The notes: generated by a model not told the origin, from the letters alone. 64,000 nucleotides of DNA from Desulfovibrionaceae bacterium (GCA_016932995.1 JAFGBU010000020.1:1-64000), one strand, 5' to 3'. Shown: positions 11,342 to 19,763, numbered from the stretch's first letter. A program made the numbers and translations.

Positions 11342-12604
11342 ATGTCCTCCAAGAAACGGCCCCGGCCGCGCCTGGTGTTCGCGGACCAAAGCGGCCAGAT
11401 ATTCGACCATCCCGATCTGTTGATGCTCTGCAGAAGGGGCCGCGAGCTGGGGCTTCCCAAGCCCGACGAGCTCGTCGCCCTGCCGCCCGAGAGCGAGTGC
11501 CTGCTCCTGCCGCACAGAAGCGCCCTGGGCCTGGACCCGGACTCCGGCCGGGCCGAGGCCCTGGACGAGACCGCGGTGGCCGCGTTCGTCTGCCCCGGCT
11601 ACACCCTGACCGGGGTGGCCGCGTACCAGACCCGGGACCGGGCCCCGACCCTGCCCCTGTTCGCCTACGGCGCGGTGGGCTTCGCGGACGGCAGGCTGTG
11701 GGTCTGCGCCAAGAGGGTGGACGCGGACAGGCGCCAGAAGTTCTCGAACATCCCGCGCCGGCGCATCGAGAACGGGGCCCAGAGGCTCCTGGCCCGGTTC
11801 CCGGAAAACAGGCTGGTCCGCCACCTGATCGGCTGCGCCCTGACCAACGGCTGCCCAGCGGCCAAGAACCTGGCCCTGGGCCGCTTCGAGGCCCCCCTGC
11901 CCACGTCCAGGACCTGCAACGCCCGCTGCCTGGGCTGCCTGTCGCTCCAGCCCGAGGACTCGGGCTTCCCCGCGACCCAGAGGCGCATCGAATTCACGCC
12001 CACGGCCCAGGAGATAGTCGAGATCATGTCCTGGCACGAGGCCAGGGAGAAGCGGCCGATCTTCTCCTTCGGCCAGGGCTGCGAGGGCGAGCCGCTCACC
12101 GAGGCCGAGCTCCTGGCCGAGGCGATCCGCAAATACAGGCGCGAGGGCGGCACGGGCACGGTGAACATCAACACCAACGGCAGCCGCCCGGCGGCCATGC
12201 CGGTCCTGGCCGTGGCCGGGCTGACCTCGATCCGGGTCAGCCTGAACAGCGCCCGCAAGGGGCCGTACGAGGCCTACCACCGGCCCGTGGGCTATCTGTT
12301 CGAGGATGTCCTGGAGACCGTGGCCAAGGCCAAGGAGGTCGGCCTGTTCGTGTCCCTGAACCTGCTCTACTTCCCGGGCTTCACGGACACCGAGGCCGAG
12401 ATGGAGGCCCTGGACAATCTGGTCCGGGGCGCGGGCGTGGACTTCGTCCAGCTCCGGAACCTGAACCTCGACCCCGAGCTGTACATGGCGGCCATGGCCC
12501 GGTTTGATCCGGGCCCGGCCATGGGCCTGGCCAACTTCAAGAAGCGCCTGCTGGCCGGGGACACGGGGCTCAAGTTCGGGTACTTCAACCCCTACCTGGG
12601 CTAG
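11342..12604 (+). CDS. Radical SAM domain protein with a long N-terminal extension
   Basis: 420 aa from the ATG at 11342. A longer frame would start inside the terminator stem at 11225, so it was rejected. Residues 192-199 are CNARCLGC, the CX3CX2C [4Fe-4S] cluster motif of radical SAM enzymes. It is followed by GQGCEGEPL (SAM-binding GGE-like region) and a TIM-barrel-like pattern (TVNINTNGS, IRVSLNSAR). The first 190 residues form a separate domain with scattered cysteines (30, 53, 84, 122, 165, 171) that I do not recognise. Relatives occur in Desulfovibrio next to rplM/rpsI, but I know of no assigned reaction. There is no strong ribosome-binding site. The 3' end overlaps purM convergently by 4 bp. 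Confidence 0.8.
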   Translation: MSSKKRPRPRLVFADQSGQIFDHPDLLMLCRRGRELGLPKPDELVALPPESECLLLPHRSALGLDPDSGRAEALDETAVAAFVCPGYTLTGVAAYQTRDRAPTLPLFAYGAVGFADGRLWVCAKRVDADRRQKFSNIPRRRIENGAQRLLARFPENRLVRHLIGCALTNGCPAAKNLALGRFEAPLPTSRTCNARCLGCLSLQPEDSGFPATQRRIEFTPTAQEIVEIMSWHEAREKRPIFSFGQGCEGEPLTEAELLAEAIRKYRREGGTGTVNINTNGSRPAAMPVLAVAGLTSIRVSLNSARKGPYEAYHRPVGYLFEDVLETVAKAKEVGLFVSLNLLYFPGFTDTEAEMEALDNLVRGAGVDFVQLRNLNLDPELYMAAMARFDPGPAMGLANFKKRLLAGDTGLKFGYFNPYLG

Positions 12605-13647
12605 AACCCGACCTCGACGCGCTCCAGGCCCTGGACGCGCTTGATTGCCCGGCCGATGACCCAGGCCTCAACGCCCATGGCCCCGAGCCGGCCGATGATC
12701 TCCTCGGCCGAGGCCGCCGCGGCGATGATCACGTAGCCCACCCCGCAGTTGAAGACCTGGAGCATCTCGGGCCAGGCCATAGCGCCCTGGGCCTTGAGCC
12801 AGTTAAAGACCGGGGGCACGGGCCAGGACCCGAAGTCGACCTGGGCGCAGACCGCTTCGGGCAGGACCCGGGGCAGGTTGTCGTAGAACCCGCCGCCGGT
12901 GACGTGGACCATGCCCTTTATCTCCAGGTCCCTAAGCAGGCCGAGGACCGGCTGGACATAGATGCGCGTCGGGGCCATGAGCACCTCGGCCGCAGGGGCC
13001 CCGCAGCCCGGCAGCTCGTCGTCCGGGCCCAGGTTCGAGGCCTCAAACAGCTTGCGCACCAGGGAGTAGCCGTTGGAGTGCAGGCCGCTGGAGGCCAGGC
13101 CGATCAGCTGGTCGCCGATGGTCACCCGCGAGCCGTCCACGATCCGGTCGTTGTCCACCAGGCCGACGCAGAACCCGGAGAGATCGTACTCCCCGTCCGC
13201 GTAGAACCCGGGCATCTCCGCGGTCTCGCCGCCCAGAAGGGCGCAGCGGGCCTGCTTGCAGCCCTCGACGACCCCGGCGATGACCTGCTCGGCGACCTCA
13301 GCGTCCAGCCTGCCGGTTGCGAAGTAGTCCAGAAAAAACAACGGCTTGGCCCCCTGGACCAGGACATCGTTGGCGCTCATGGCCACCAGGTCCTGGCCTA
13401 TGCTCGCGTGCCTGTTGAAGGCAAAGGCCAGCTTGAGCTTGGTGCCCACGCCGTCGGTCCCGGCCACCAGCACCGGCTCCTTGACCTGACTCAGGTCCGG
13501 CTTGAACAGCCCGCCGAAGCCCCCGATGTCCGTGATCACGCCCTTGGTGAACGTGGTGGCCACAAGGCCCTTGATGCGCCCGATGAAGGCGTTGGCCGCG
13601 TCTATGTCCACGCCCGCCGACCTGTAGGCCGAAGCTCGATCGTCCAT
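12601..13647 (-). CDS. purM: Phosphoribosylformylglycinamidine cyclo-ligase (AIR synthetase)
   Basis: 348 aa. PurM closes the imidazole ring in the fifth step of purine synthesis, converting FGAM to AIR with ATP. Family blocks include VAGTDGVGTKLKLAF, SANDVLVQGAKPLFFLDY, LLGGETAEMPGFY and LASSGLHSNGYSLVR. Two in-frame ATGs exist. The outer one (13653) abuts the AGGAG, while the inner one (13647) is six bases from it, so the inner one was chosen. It stands alone, with no other pur genes nearby. Confidence 0.97.
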   Translation of the reverse strand: MDDRASAYRSAGVDIDAANAFIGRIKGLVATTFTKGVITDIGGFGGLFKPDLSQVKEPVLVAGTDGVGTKLKLAFAFNRHASIGQDLVAMSANDVLVQGAKPLFFLDYFATGRLDAEVAEQVIAGVVEGCKQARCALLGGETAEMPGFYADGEYDLSGFCVGLVDNDRIVDGSRVTIGDQLIGLASSGLHSNGYSLVRKLFEASNLGPDDELPGCGAPAAEVLMAPTRIYVQPVLGLLRDLEIKGMVHVTGGGFYDNLPRVLPEAVCAQVDFGSWPVPPVFNWLKAQGAMAWPEMLQVFNCGVGYVIIAAAASAEEIIGRLGAMGVEAWVIGRAIKRVQGLERVEVGF

Positions 13648-13859
13648 GACCATCTCCTGGGTCCGAGGCTGAAATCCGGACCCCCTCTATAGGCCCAAGG
13701 ACCGCGAAACTCAAGGCCGCCGCCCCGGCCGCCGGCCGGCCCGCGCCGGCAGCGCATGGGCCCGCGAATTGCGAAGCGGTCCTTCAGACCCGCGTTGCAT
13801 TGACCGGCCAAAAGGGCCACAATGTCAGCGGCCCCAAACCGGGCCCAGAGGAGGAGGAC

Positions 13860-14219
13860 ATGAGCCTTTTTCGCGCCGCAGCCATACTGGTCCTGGTCCT
13901 GGTCCTGGCCCCGGACCCGGCCTTGGCCGGGAAGTTCGAGAACAAGGACACGGCCGGGGAGCGCCGGGAGACAAGCTTCGGCACCCGCAACAAGCGCAGC
14001 GCCGTGACCATGACCACGGACCCGGCCACCGGGGAGGAGACCGTGGACGTGGTCCCGCCGCCCAAGATCGAGCGGGACACCACCTGGGACAAGATGATCA
14101 TCAAGGCGAACATCGACTCGGCCTGGCCCAGGGGCAACGGCACCACCTCGTCTACCACGGAGACCACGTCCACGTCCGGGGACAACTCCACGAGCACGAC
14201 CACGACCACCAGCTGGTAG
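13860..14219 (+). CDS. Small secreted hypothetical protein with a Thr/Ser-rich C-terminus
   Basis: 119 aa; I do not recognise a family. Residues 1-23 form a typical Sec signal peptide (positively charged start, LVLVLVLAP core, ALA-type cleavage site), so the mature protein should be periplasmic or exported. A charged central part contains Arg/Lys/Thr-rich turns and VVPPPKIERDTTWDKM. The last 25 residues are almost pure Thr/Ser with a few Gly/Asp, ending in Trp. The ATG at 13860 has a GAGGAGGA site close upstream. It lies 4 bp before the radical SAM enzyme gene, so they may be co-transcribed. Its codon bias matches its neighbours, which supports a real gene. Confidence 0.7.
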   Translation: MSLFRAAAILVLVLVLAPDPALAGKFENKDTAGERRETSFGTRNKRSAVTMTTDPATGEETVDVVPPPKIERDTTWDKMIIKANIDSAWPRGNGTTSSTTETTSTSGDNSTSTTTTTSW

Positions 14220-14223
14220 GGCC

Positions 14224-15261
14224 GTGAACCGGGCCATGCTCCAGAGGCCGCTCAAAAACGGCCGGGCGCGCTGCGATCTGTGCAGCCAGCGCTGCGTATT
14301 GGAGCCCGGGGACCGGGGCCTGTGCGCGGTGCGCGAGAACCGGGACGGGGTCCTGTACAGCCTGGTCTTCGATCGCGTGGCGGCCCTGAACCTGGACCCG
14401 GTGGAGAAAAAGCCCCTGTTTCACTTCCTGCCCGGCAGCCAGACCCTGTCCCTGGCCACCCAGGGCTGCAACCTGTCCTGCCTGTTCTGCCAGAACGCGG
14501 AGCTCTCGCAGGGCCCCAAGCTGGGCAGGCCCATAAGCGGGCAGAAGATATCGCCCGAAGAGATCGTGGCCGAGGCCAGCGAGCAGGGCGCGGCCAGCAT
14601 TTCCTACACCTACTCCGAGCCCACGGTGTTCTTCGAGCTGATGCTCGAGACCAGCCGCCTGGCCGCGGCCCAGGGGCTCAAAAACATCATGGTCTCCAAC
14701 GGGTTCCAGAGCCCGGAGTGCCTGCAGGCGCTCGGTCCGCACATCCAGGCCGCGAACATCGACCTCAAGGCCTTCAGCCGCAAGTTCTACCACGAGCAGT
14801 GCGGGGCCCGGCTCGAACCGGTGCTGGACAACTTGAGGGCCATGCGCTCCCTGGGCTGGTGGCTGGAGGTCACCACCCTGGTCATACCCGGGCTCAACGA
14901 CTCCGAGGCCGAGCTCGGGGACCTGGCCGGGTTCCTGGCCCAGGAGCTCGGGGCGCACACCCCGTGGCACGTGTCCAGGTTCAGGCCGAGCTACAGGCTC
15001 CAGCACCTCCCGCCCACGCCGCTTGCGACCCTGGAGCGGGCCGTGGAGATCGGAAGGGGCCGGGGCCTGGAGCACGTGTACCTGGGCAACGTGCCCGGCC
15101 ACAGGTTCGGGGACACCTTTTGCCCGGGCTGCGGCCGGGTCCTGATCGCCCGCCGCGGGTTCGCGGTCGCCGGGATGTTCATGGACCACGGCGCCTGCCC
15201 GGGCTGCGGCCGGGCCGTGGCCGGGGTCTGGGACGGCCAAGGCGCGGCGGTCCTTGCCTAG
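14224..15261 (+). CDS. amrS: AmmeMemoRadiSam system radical SAM enzyme
   Basis: 345 aa (GTG start; an ATG at 14236 is an alternative). The cluster motif CNLSCLFC is at residues 82-89. It is preceded by the typical N-terminal cysteine module CDLCSQRC...GLC (17-34) and the family block DPVEKKPLFHFLPGS. A C-terminal CPGCG...CPGCG pair looks like a zinc ribbon. This matches the radical SAM component of the AmmeMemoRadiSam system, related to pyruvate-formate-lyase activases. The usual partners (AMMECR1-like and Memo-like proteins) are not in this window. The modified substrate is unknown. It is located directly after the small secreted protein. Confidence 0.85.
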   Translation: MNRAMLQRPLKNGRARCDLCSQRCVLEPGDRGLCAVRENRDGVLYSLVFDRVAALNLDPVEKKPLFHFLPGSQTLSLATQGCNLSCLFCQNAELSQGPKLGRPISGQKISPEEIVAEASEQGAASISYTYSEPTVFFELMLETSRLAAAQGLKNIMVSNGFQSPECLQALGPHIQAANIDLKAFSRKFYHEQCGARLEPVLDNLRAMRSLGWWLEVTTLVIPGLNDSEAELGDLAGFLAQELGAHTPWHVSRFRPSYRLQHLPPTPLATLERAVEIGRGRGLEHVYLGNVPGHRFGDTFCPGCGRVLIARRGFAVAGMFMDHGACPGCGRAVAGVWDGQGAAVLA

Positions 15262-15282
15262 GGGGTGCATTCGGGGTAGAAC
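15254..15282 (+). promoter_or_regulatory. Candidate promoter of tRNA-Pro
   Basis: TTGCCT (15254-15259), a 17-nt spacer and TAGAAC (15277-15282) overlap the end of the upstream gene and lie 14 nt before the mature tRNA 5' end. Confidence 0.5.
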
Positions 15283-15296
15283 TCGCCTTCCCCGGT

Positions 15297-15373
15297 CGGG
15301 GCGTGGCGCAGCCTGGTAGCGCACCTGCCTTGGGAGCAGGGGGTCGCCCGTTCAAGTCGGGCCGCCCCGACCA
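15297..15373 (+). tRNA. tRNA-Pro (anticodon UGG)
   Basis: 77 nt with an encoded CCA end. The acceptor stem CGGGGCG pairs with CGCCCCG, followed by discriminator A. The D-arm stem is GCGC/GCGC. The anticodon stem CCTGC/GCAGG encloses the loop CTTGGGA, giving TGG at the anticodon. The T-arm stem GCCCG/CGGGC encloses TTCAAGT. All stems pair, so the gene looks functional. Confidence 0.97.
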
Positions 15374-15382
15374 GAGATGTCA

Positions 15383-15411
15383 AAGGGCCCGGGCCCTGGG
15401 CCCGGGCCCTT
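15383..15411. terminator. Strong symmetric hairpin between tRNA-Pro and the Rrf2 gene
   Basis: AAGGGCCCGGGCCC (15383-15396) and its reverse complement (15398-15411) are separated by a single T, so the stem can form with a small terminal loop. It lies between convergent units and probably ends transcription from both sides. A long T-run is lacking. Confidence 0.7.
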
Positions 15412-15438
15412 GTCCGTTCACGGGCCGGGCGGCTGTTT

Positions 15439-15867
15439 TCAGGCCCCGGCCTCGGGGCAGGACCCGGCGTCCTCGACCAGGTCCGCAAGGCTGGTCATGT
15501 CCAGGCTCCGGCACATGGCCTCGTGGGCCTCGGACCACAGCCTGGTCATGAGGCACTCGGCCGAGCGCTTGCAGGCCTTGGTGTCGCGGACGCATTTGAC
15601 CAGGGGCGAGCCGGCCTCCAGGAGCCTGACCACCTCGCCCATGCGGATGTCCCGGGCCGGCCGGGCCAGGAAGTGCCCGCCCCCGGGGCCGCGCCTGCTG
15701 CCGATGAACCCGCCCTTCTTGAGCTCCCTGATGATCTTCTCCAGATACTTGACCGACACGCCCTGACGCCTGGCGATGTCCGCGACGCGCACCGGGCCGG
15801 ACCCGCCGTGCAGGGCGATGTCCAGGATCATGCGCGCGCCGTAGCGGCTCTTGGTGGTCAGCTTCAT
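15439..15867 (-). CDS. Rrf2-family transcriptional regulator with a cysteine cluster
   Basis: 142 aa. The N-terminal winged helix-turn-helix (MKLTTKSRYGARMILDIA, then DIARRQGVSVKYLEKII) is typical of Rrf2/IscR/NsrR proteins. Three cysteines at about residues 92-105, with spacing C-X6-C-X5-C, lie where IscR and NsrR bind a [2Fe-2S] or [4Fe-4S] cluster. IscR itself has C-X5-C-X5-C. It therefore probably senses iron-sulfur status, redox or NO, but which is unknown. An imperfect GGTC-N7-GACC inverted repeat (15886-15900) lies just upstream and could be an autoregulatory site. No isc or suf genes are adjacent. Confidence 0.9.
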   Translation of the reverse strand: MKLTTKSRYGARMILDIALHGGSGPVRVADIARRQGVSVKYLEKIIRELKKGGFIGSRRGPGGGHFLARPARDIRMGEVVRLLEAGSPLVKCVRDTKACKRSAECLMTRLWSEAHEAMCRSLDMTSLADLVEDAGSCPEAGA

Positions 15868-15981
15868 TATGGTCCCTGGTCCGGAGGTCGGATATAGACC
15901 AACTCACTTAAGCGATTGCGCCCGATTTCTCAAGTTTGTCTTGCGCTCGGCGTTTGGCGCGCAGGACGGGCAAAGATAGCG

Positions 15982-17226
15982 CTAGTCGAAGTCGGCCAGA
16001 AGCGAGCCGATATGGATGCCCGCGGTGACCGGGGTCTTCTGGTAGAACTGCTTGATCCTCCAGCAGGCCTGGTGGAGCTGATCCGAGGCGATGCCGTTGC
16101 GCAGGGCCGTGGAGGCCTCGATGAACGCGGCCAGGCGGTCGCAGATCTTGAGCAGGTCGCCGTCCTTGGGGTCCAGCGCGTCCAGGTTCAGGGGTCCGCC
16201 GATGTCCTCGCTTGAGACCTTGCGCACCCGCCCGTCCTCGCGCACCGTGGCCGAGAACTCCGAGCCCACGGAAAGGCCCAGGAAATAGACCAGGCGCTCG
16301 GCCAGGTCCGGGTAGCCGTTGTCCCGCAGGGGCAGGAGCACGACCCGCTCCAGCTCCTTGTGCTCGTACTCCCTGATCAGCCCGGCGATCTCCGCGGAGG
16401 ACGACTTGACCGGGGAGATGATGTCCCGGGTCAGAAGCTCCGGCAGGTCGTGGAACAGGCCGGCGAAGAAGTTGTTCTGCCGCCTGGCCCGGCAGGCCCC
16501 GACCTCGAGGCTGAACAGCCAGCCGAACGCGGCCACGATGAACATGTGGCCCAGGACCGTGGTCTCGGGGATGCGCGGGGTCTGGGACCAGCGCTTCTGA
16601 AAGCGCAGCTGGCCGCACTTGGAGGCGAACCGGCCGAGGACCGAGTCGTCGTCCAGGAGCTCGGCCACCCCGACCAGGTCCGTGAGACGGCCGAGCCGGT
16701 CGACGAAGCTCTGCTCTATCTCGATCAGCTCGTCGTCCGGAGGGTTGATGGTCTTGATGAGCCGGAACTCGGAATGGCTGGCGTAGAGGTGCGCGGCGAG
16801 CAGGATGCGCCGGGCCAGGCCCCTGTCTTCCGGGTCCATGAGAAAGGCCCGCATCCGGGTCCCGAACTCCTGGCCCAGGGGGGTGATGCGCGTCTTGAGC
16901 TGGTCCAGGACCCATTCGGTGAGCTTCTGGTAGTCGGCGCGGTTGGCCTTGATCCGGTAGAACACCGGGGGCTTGATGTCGGTGATGACCAGGCGGTAGA
17001 GGTACTCGAATATCCCGCCCTCCACGATCTCCTCGCCCAGGGCCAGGCGGGCCTTGAGGTCCATCTCCCGGGAGTTGAGCGCGAACAGCAGCCAGGCCAG
17101 GATCATCTTGTGGGCCTGCTTGTCCACCTCGGCCAGCTCTATGGGTCTTAGCTTGTCGTTCCAGCGCTTCATGAACGATCCGGAAAAGACCAGCTCCAGA
17201 AGCCCCTTGCGTATGATCGGCGTCAT
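15982..17226 (-). CDS. HD-domain phosphohydrolase of unknown substrate
   Basis: 414 aa from the ATG at 17226, which has GGAGGG six bases upstream; a much longer open frame continues upstream but is not coding. The HD metal site is visible: His in TVLGHMFIVAA, the His-Asp pair in FAGLFHDLPELLTRD and a later Asp in LKICDRLAAFIEA. The HDLPE block resembles YfbR/HD_3-type 5'-nucleotidases. About 200 N-terminal residues precede it with no recognised domain. It is probably a cytoplasmic phosphohydrolase acting on a nucleotide, but this is inferred from the fold only. Confidence 0.8.
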   Translation of the reverse strand: MTPIIRKGLLELVFSGSFMKRWNDKLRPIELAEVDKQAHKMILAWLLFALNSREMDLKARLALGEEIVEGGIFEYLYRLVITDIKPPVFYRIKANRADYQKLTEWVLDQLKTRITPLGQEFGTRMRAFLMDPEDRGLARRILLAAHLYASHSEFRLIKTINPPDDELIEIEQSFVDRLGRLTDLVGVAELLDDDSVLGRFASKCGQLRFQKRWSQTPRIPETTVLGHMFIVAAFGWLFSLEVGACRARRQNNFFAGLFHDLPELLTRDIISPVKSSSAEIAGLIREYEHKELERVVLLPLRDNGYPDLAERLVYFLGLSVGSEFSATVREDGRVRKVSSEDIGGPLNLDALDPKDGDLLKICDRLAAFIEASTALRNGIASDQLHQACWRIKQFYQKTPVTAGIHIGSLLADFD

Positions 17227-17288
17227 CTGCGGCCCTCCAGCCTGTTGACTAACCCTGACCGGGACAAAGCTCAAGGCCGGCCAGGGCC

Positions 17289-18710
17289 TCAGGCCGGGGG
17301 TCTTTTCAGGAGCAGGGCCAGGCACTCCACGTGCGCGGTGTGCGGGAACATGTCCACGACCCTGACCCGGTCCAGGACATAGGCCCCGGCCAGCCGGGCC
17401 AGGTCCCGGGCCAGGCCGGCCGGGTCGCAGGACACGGCCAGGACCCGGGCCGGGCCGAGCTCGAGCAGGGCGTCCACGGCCCGCGGGCCCAGGCCCGAGC
17501 GCGGCGGGTCGCAGACCACCAGGTCCGGCCCGGGCAGGCCCTTTGCGGACCAGCCAGGGGACTCGATGTCCGCGGCCATGAACGAGCAGTTGTCCAGGCC
17601 GTTTTGCCCGGCGTTGGCCGCAGCGTCGGACACGGCCCCGGGGCTGATGTCCAGGCCCAGGACCCGGGCCGCGGACCGGGCCATGAACAGGGACAGGCCC
17701 CCGACCCCGCAGTACAGGTCGAGCACAATCTCCCGGCCGGACGGTGCGGCCAGGTCCACGGCCGCCTGGTACAGGGCCCGGGCCTGGGCGGTGTTGGTCT
17801 GGAAAAATGAGTCCGCCGAAAGCCTGAGGCGCAGGTCGCCGACCGTCTCCTCCACGAACCCGGGCCCCAGGGTCAGGACCCGGCGCTCGCCGACAGCCAG
17901 GTCCGCCCGGCCGCCGCGCGTGGAGTGGACAAAGGAGCGCACAAACGCAAACCGGTCCATGAGCGCCCGGCCCAGACCGGCCGCGGCCTTGAACCCCCGG
18001 CTGCCCGGGGAGGTGATCACCTGGGCCATGACCTGGCCCTGGTCCGGGCCGCCCCGGCCCACGTGCCGGACCACCAGCCGCCGCCAGAAGCCCCGGCCCC
18101 CGACCCGGTCCCAGGCCGGCAGGCCGGTCCCGCGGCAATAGGCCCTGGCCGCGTCCAGGACCTGGACGGTCTGCTCGCTGGCCAGAAGACAGTCCCGGAT
18201 GTCCACCACCCGGCCGGCCCCGCGTTCGAGCAGGCCCAGGCGCAGGTCCTTTGCCCGGCCCTCAAAGCTGAACTCCATCTTGTTGCGGCAGCGCCTGTTC
18301 TCGGCGCAGGCCAGGGCCGGCAGGACCCGGGCCGGGACCTGGCGGCCGATCCTCTCCAGGGCGTCCAGGACCACCCGCTGCTTCCAAAAGACCTGCCGCT
18401 CGTAGGCCATGTTCTGCAGGGCGCAGCCCCCGCAGGTCCCGAAGTGCGGGCAAAAGGGCTCGGCCTGCTCCGGGGACCGGACCAGGACCTCGGAGACCTC
18501 GGCCTCGGCGTGGCGCTTGCGCACCCGGCTGATCCTGGCCGAGACCGTCTGGCCGGGCACCGCGCCGTCCACGAACACGGCCAGGCCCCGGACCCTGGCC
18601 AGGCCCCTGCCCCCGGCGGCCATGGACTCGATCGCGCACTCCACCAGGTCGTTGTCCCGCAACCCGGCCCCAGGGCCGGTCTCGCCCGGGATTTGATCCG
18701 CGTCGGACAT
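17289..18710 (-). CDS. rlmD: 23S rRNA (uracil-C5)-methyltransferase, RlmD/TrmA family
   Basis: 473 aa from the ATG at 18710 (GGAGG seven bases upstream; an in-frame start 12 codons earlier lacks one). A TRAM domain (about 18-80) binds RNA. CPHFGTCGGC, together with a later Cys, matches the [4Fe-4S] ligands of RlmD. The C-terminal SAM domain contains LDLYCGVGGLSLFMA, DPPRSGLG and VSCDPAGLARDL, which holds the catalytic Cys that attacks uracil C6. The cluster cysteines make an RlmD-like rRNA enzyme more likely than TrmA. The exact position (U1939 or U747) cannot be decided from sequence. Confidence 0.9.
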   Translation of the reverse strand: MSDADQIPGETGPGAGLRDNDLVECAIESMAAGGRGLARVRGLAVFVDGAVPGQTVSARISRVRKRHAEAEVSEVLVRSPEQAEPFCPHFGTCGGCALQNMAYERQVFWKQRVVLDALERIGRQVPARVLPALACAENRRCRNKMEFSFEGRAKDLRLGLLERGAGRVVDIRDCLLASEQTVQVLDAARAYCRGTGLPAWDRVGGRGFWRRLVVRHVGRGGPDQGQVMAQVITSPGSRGFKAAAGLGRALMDRFAFVRSFVHSTRGGRADLAVGERRVLTLGPGFVEETVGDLRLRLSADSFFQTNTAQARALYQAAVDLAAPSGREIVLDLYCGVGGLSLFMARSAARVLGLDISPGAVSDAAANAGQNGLDNCSFMAADIESPGWSAKGLPGPDLVVCDPPRSGLGPRAVDALLELGPARVLAVSCDPAGLARDLARLAGAYVLDRVRVVDMFPHTAHVECLALLLKRPPA

Positions 18711-18826
18711 GAAATCCTCCAAATGGTTGGCCGCGGGACAAGGCAATCATGAACCGCCCCTGCCCCGCGCGCAGGCCGGGTCATAGACCCTGGGGCAGGC
18801 AAAGGCAACAGCCGCGATCAGGGGGC

Positions 18827-19648
18827 CTAAGGGCCCGGGTCCGGTCCGCCGCGGCCGCCGAGCAGGCTCAGGTCCCGGGGGCCCAAGCCCGGCTCGATGC
18901 CGGTTATCTCTATGCTGAAGTGACCGATGGAGACCTTGCTCTTGACCTTGACCGGTATCCTGCGCTCGTCCGCGGTGATCCAGACCTGGAGCCTGGCCCC
19001 GGGGCTGGTCCTGAACACGGTGCCGACCTCCTCCAGGTGCGGCTCGACCAGGAAGGCGTCGAACTCGCCCATCGGGGTCTCGACCTTCTCCCGCCCGACC
19101 ACCCTGGCCACGCCCATCTCGATCTTCTTGCCGTCCGTGACCCGGCTCTTGAACTCGTAGCCCACGTACAGGGGCTGGGCGCGGAAGGCGTAGAGCATGG
19201 ACAGGGGGTCCAGGGCGCCGTCGGGCGCGAGCAGGGCCATCTTGAGCTCGCCCTGCTTGTACCTGTAGACCAGGCCCCGGTCCCAGTCGAAGTCCAGGGT
19301 CACCTTGCGCCGGTAGTCGCCCTCCTCCTGGTCCTTGTCGTAGAGCAGGCTGCGGGTCACGGCCAGGTCCGTGTAGGCCTCGATGTTGTCGCGCAGGCGG
19401 TAGAAGGCGTCCACGAACGGGGTGCTCTTGGCCCGGGCCCGGTAGTGCCTGACCGGCACGCCCTTGAGCTCCTCGTCGGCAAGGACCTCCAGGCTGGCCC
19501 GGCCGGCGTGGATGAAGGTCCAGTAGATGTCGTAGGACAGCTTCTCGCCGGCCGCGAAGGGCGGCCCGGCCTCGGCCCGAACCGGGCCCGGCCAGGCGGC
19601 GAGGACAAGGCCGAGCAAAAGCCCGAAAAACACGCGCTTGGCCTTCAT
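18827..19648 (-). CDS. DUF3108-domain periplasmic protein
   Basis: 273 aa from the ATG at 19648. A signal peptide (MKAKRVFFGLLLGLVLAAW, cleavage after VRAEA) precedes a beta-rich domain with GEKLSYDIYWTFIHAGRASLEV near its start and later QVWITADERRIPVKVKSKVSIGHF, the pattern of DUF3108 proteins. These are exported proteins of unknown function, possibly lipid- or envelope-binding. It is transcribed divergently from the CBS protein gene. Confidence 0.85.
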   Translation of the reverse strand: MKAKRVFFGLLLGLVLAAWPGPVRAEAGPPFAAGEKLSYDIYWTFIHAGRASLEVLADEELKGVPVRHYRARAKSTPFVDAFYRLRDNIEAYTDLAVTRSLLYDKDQEEGDYRRKVTLDFDWDRGLVYRYKQGELKMALLAPDGALDPLSMLYAFRAQPLYVGYEFKSRVTDGKKIEMGVARVVGREKVETPMGEFDAFLVEPHLEEVGTVFRTSPGARLQVWITADERRIPVKVKSKVSIGHFSIEITGIEPGLGPRDLSLLGGRGGPDPGP

Positions 19649-19708
19649 GGCCCATGAACTGCGCCCTGGGCCCGGGCTTGTCAAGTGCGGCCGGGTGGAC
19701 AAAGCCTT

Positions 19709-19739
19709 GGGCAGCGGATATTTTGGTATTCAGCTGCCC
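19709..19739. promoter_or_regulatory. Inverted repeat in the DUF3108/CBS divergent gap
   Basis: GGGCAGC (19709-19715) and GCTGCCC (19733-19739) flank 17 AT-richer bases (GGATATTTTGGTATTCA). The repeat sits between two divergent starts, so it could be a shared operator or a 5' leader hairpin of the CBS gene. Confidence 0.4.
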
Positions 19740-19763
19740 GCCGTTCAAAAAAGGAGGTCTTGG

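Noticed and set aside
17227-18138. Long N-terminal extension of the HD protein (in-frame open region upstream)
   Set aside because: It overlaps the rlmD-like gene in another frame and has low-complexity Gly/Pro/Arg composition; the ATG at 17226 has a good ribosome-binding site.
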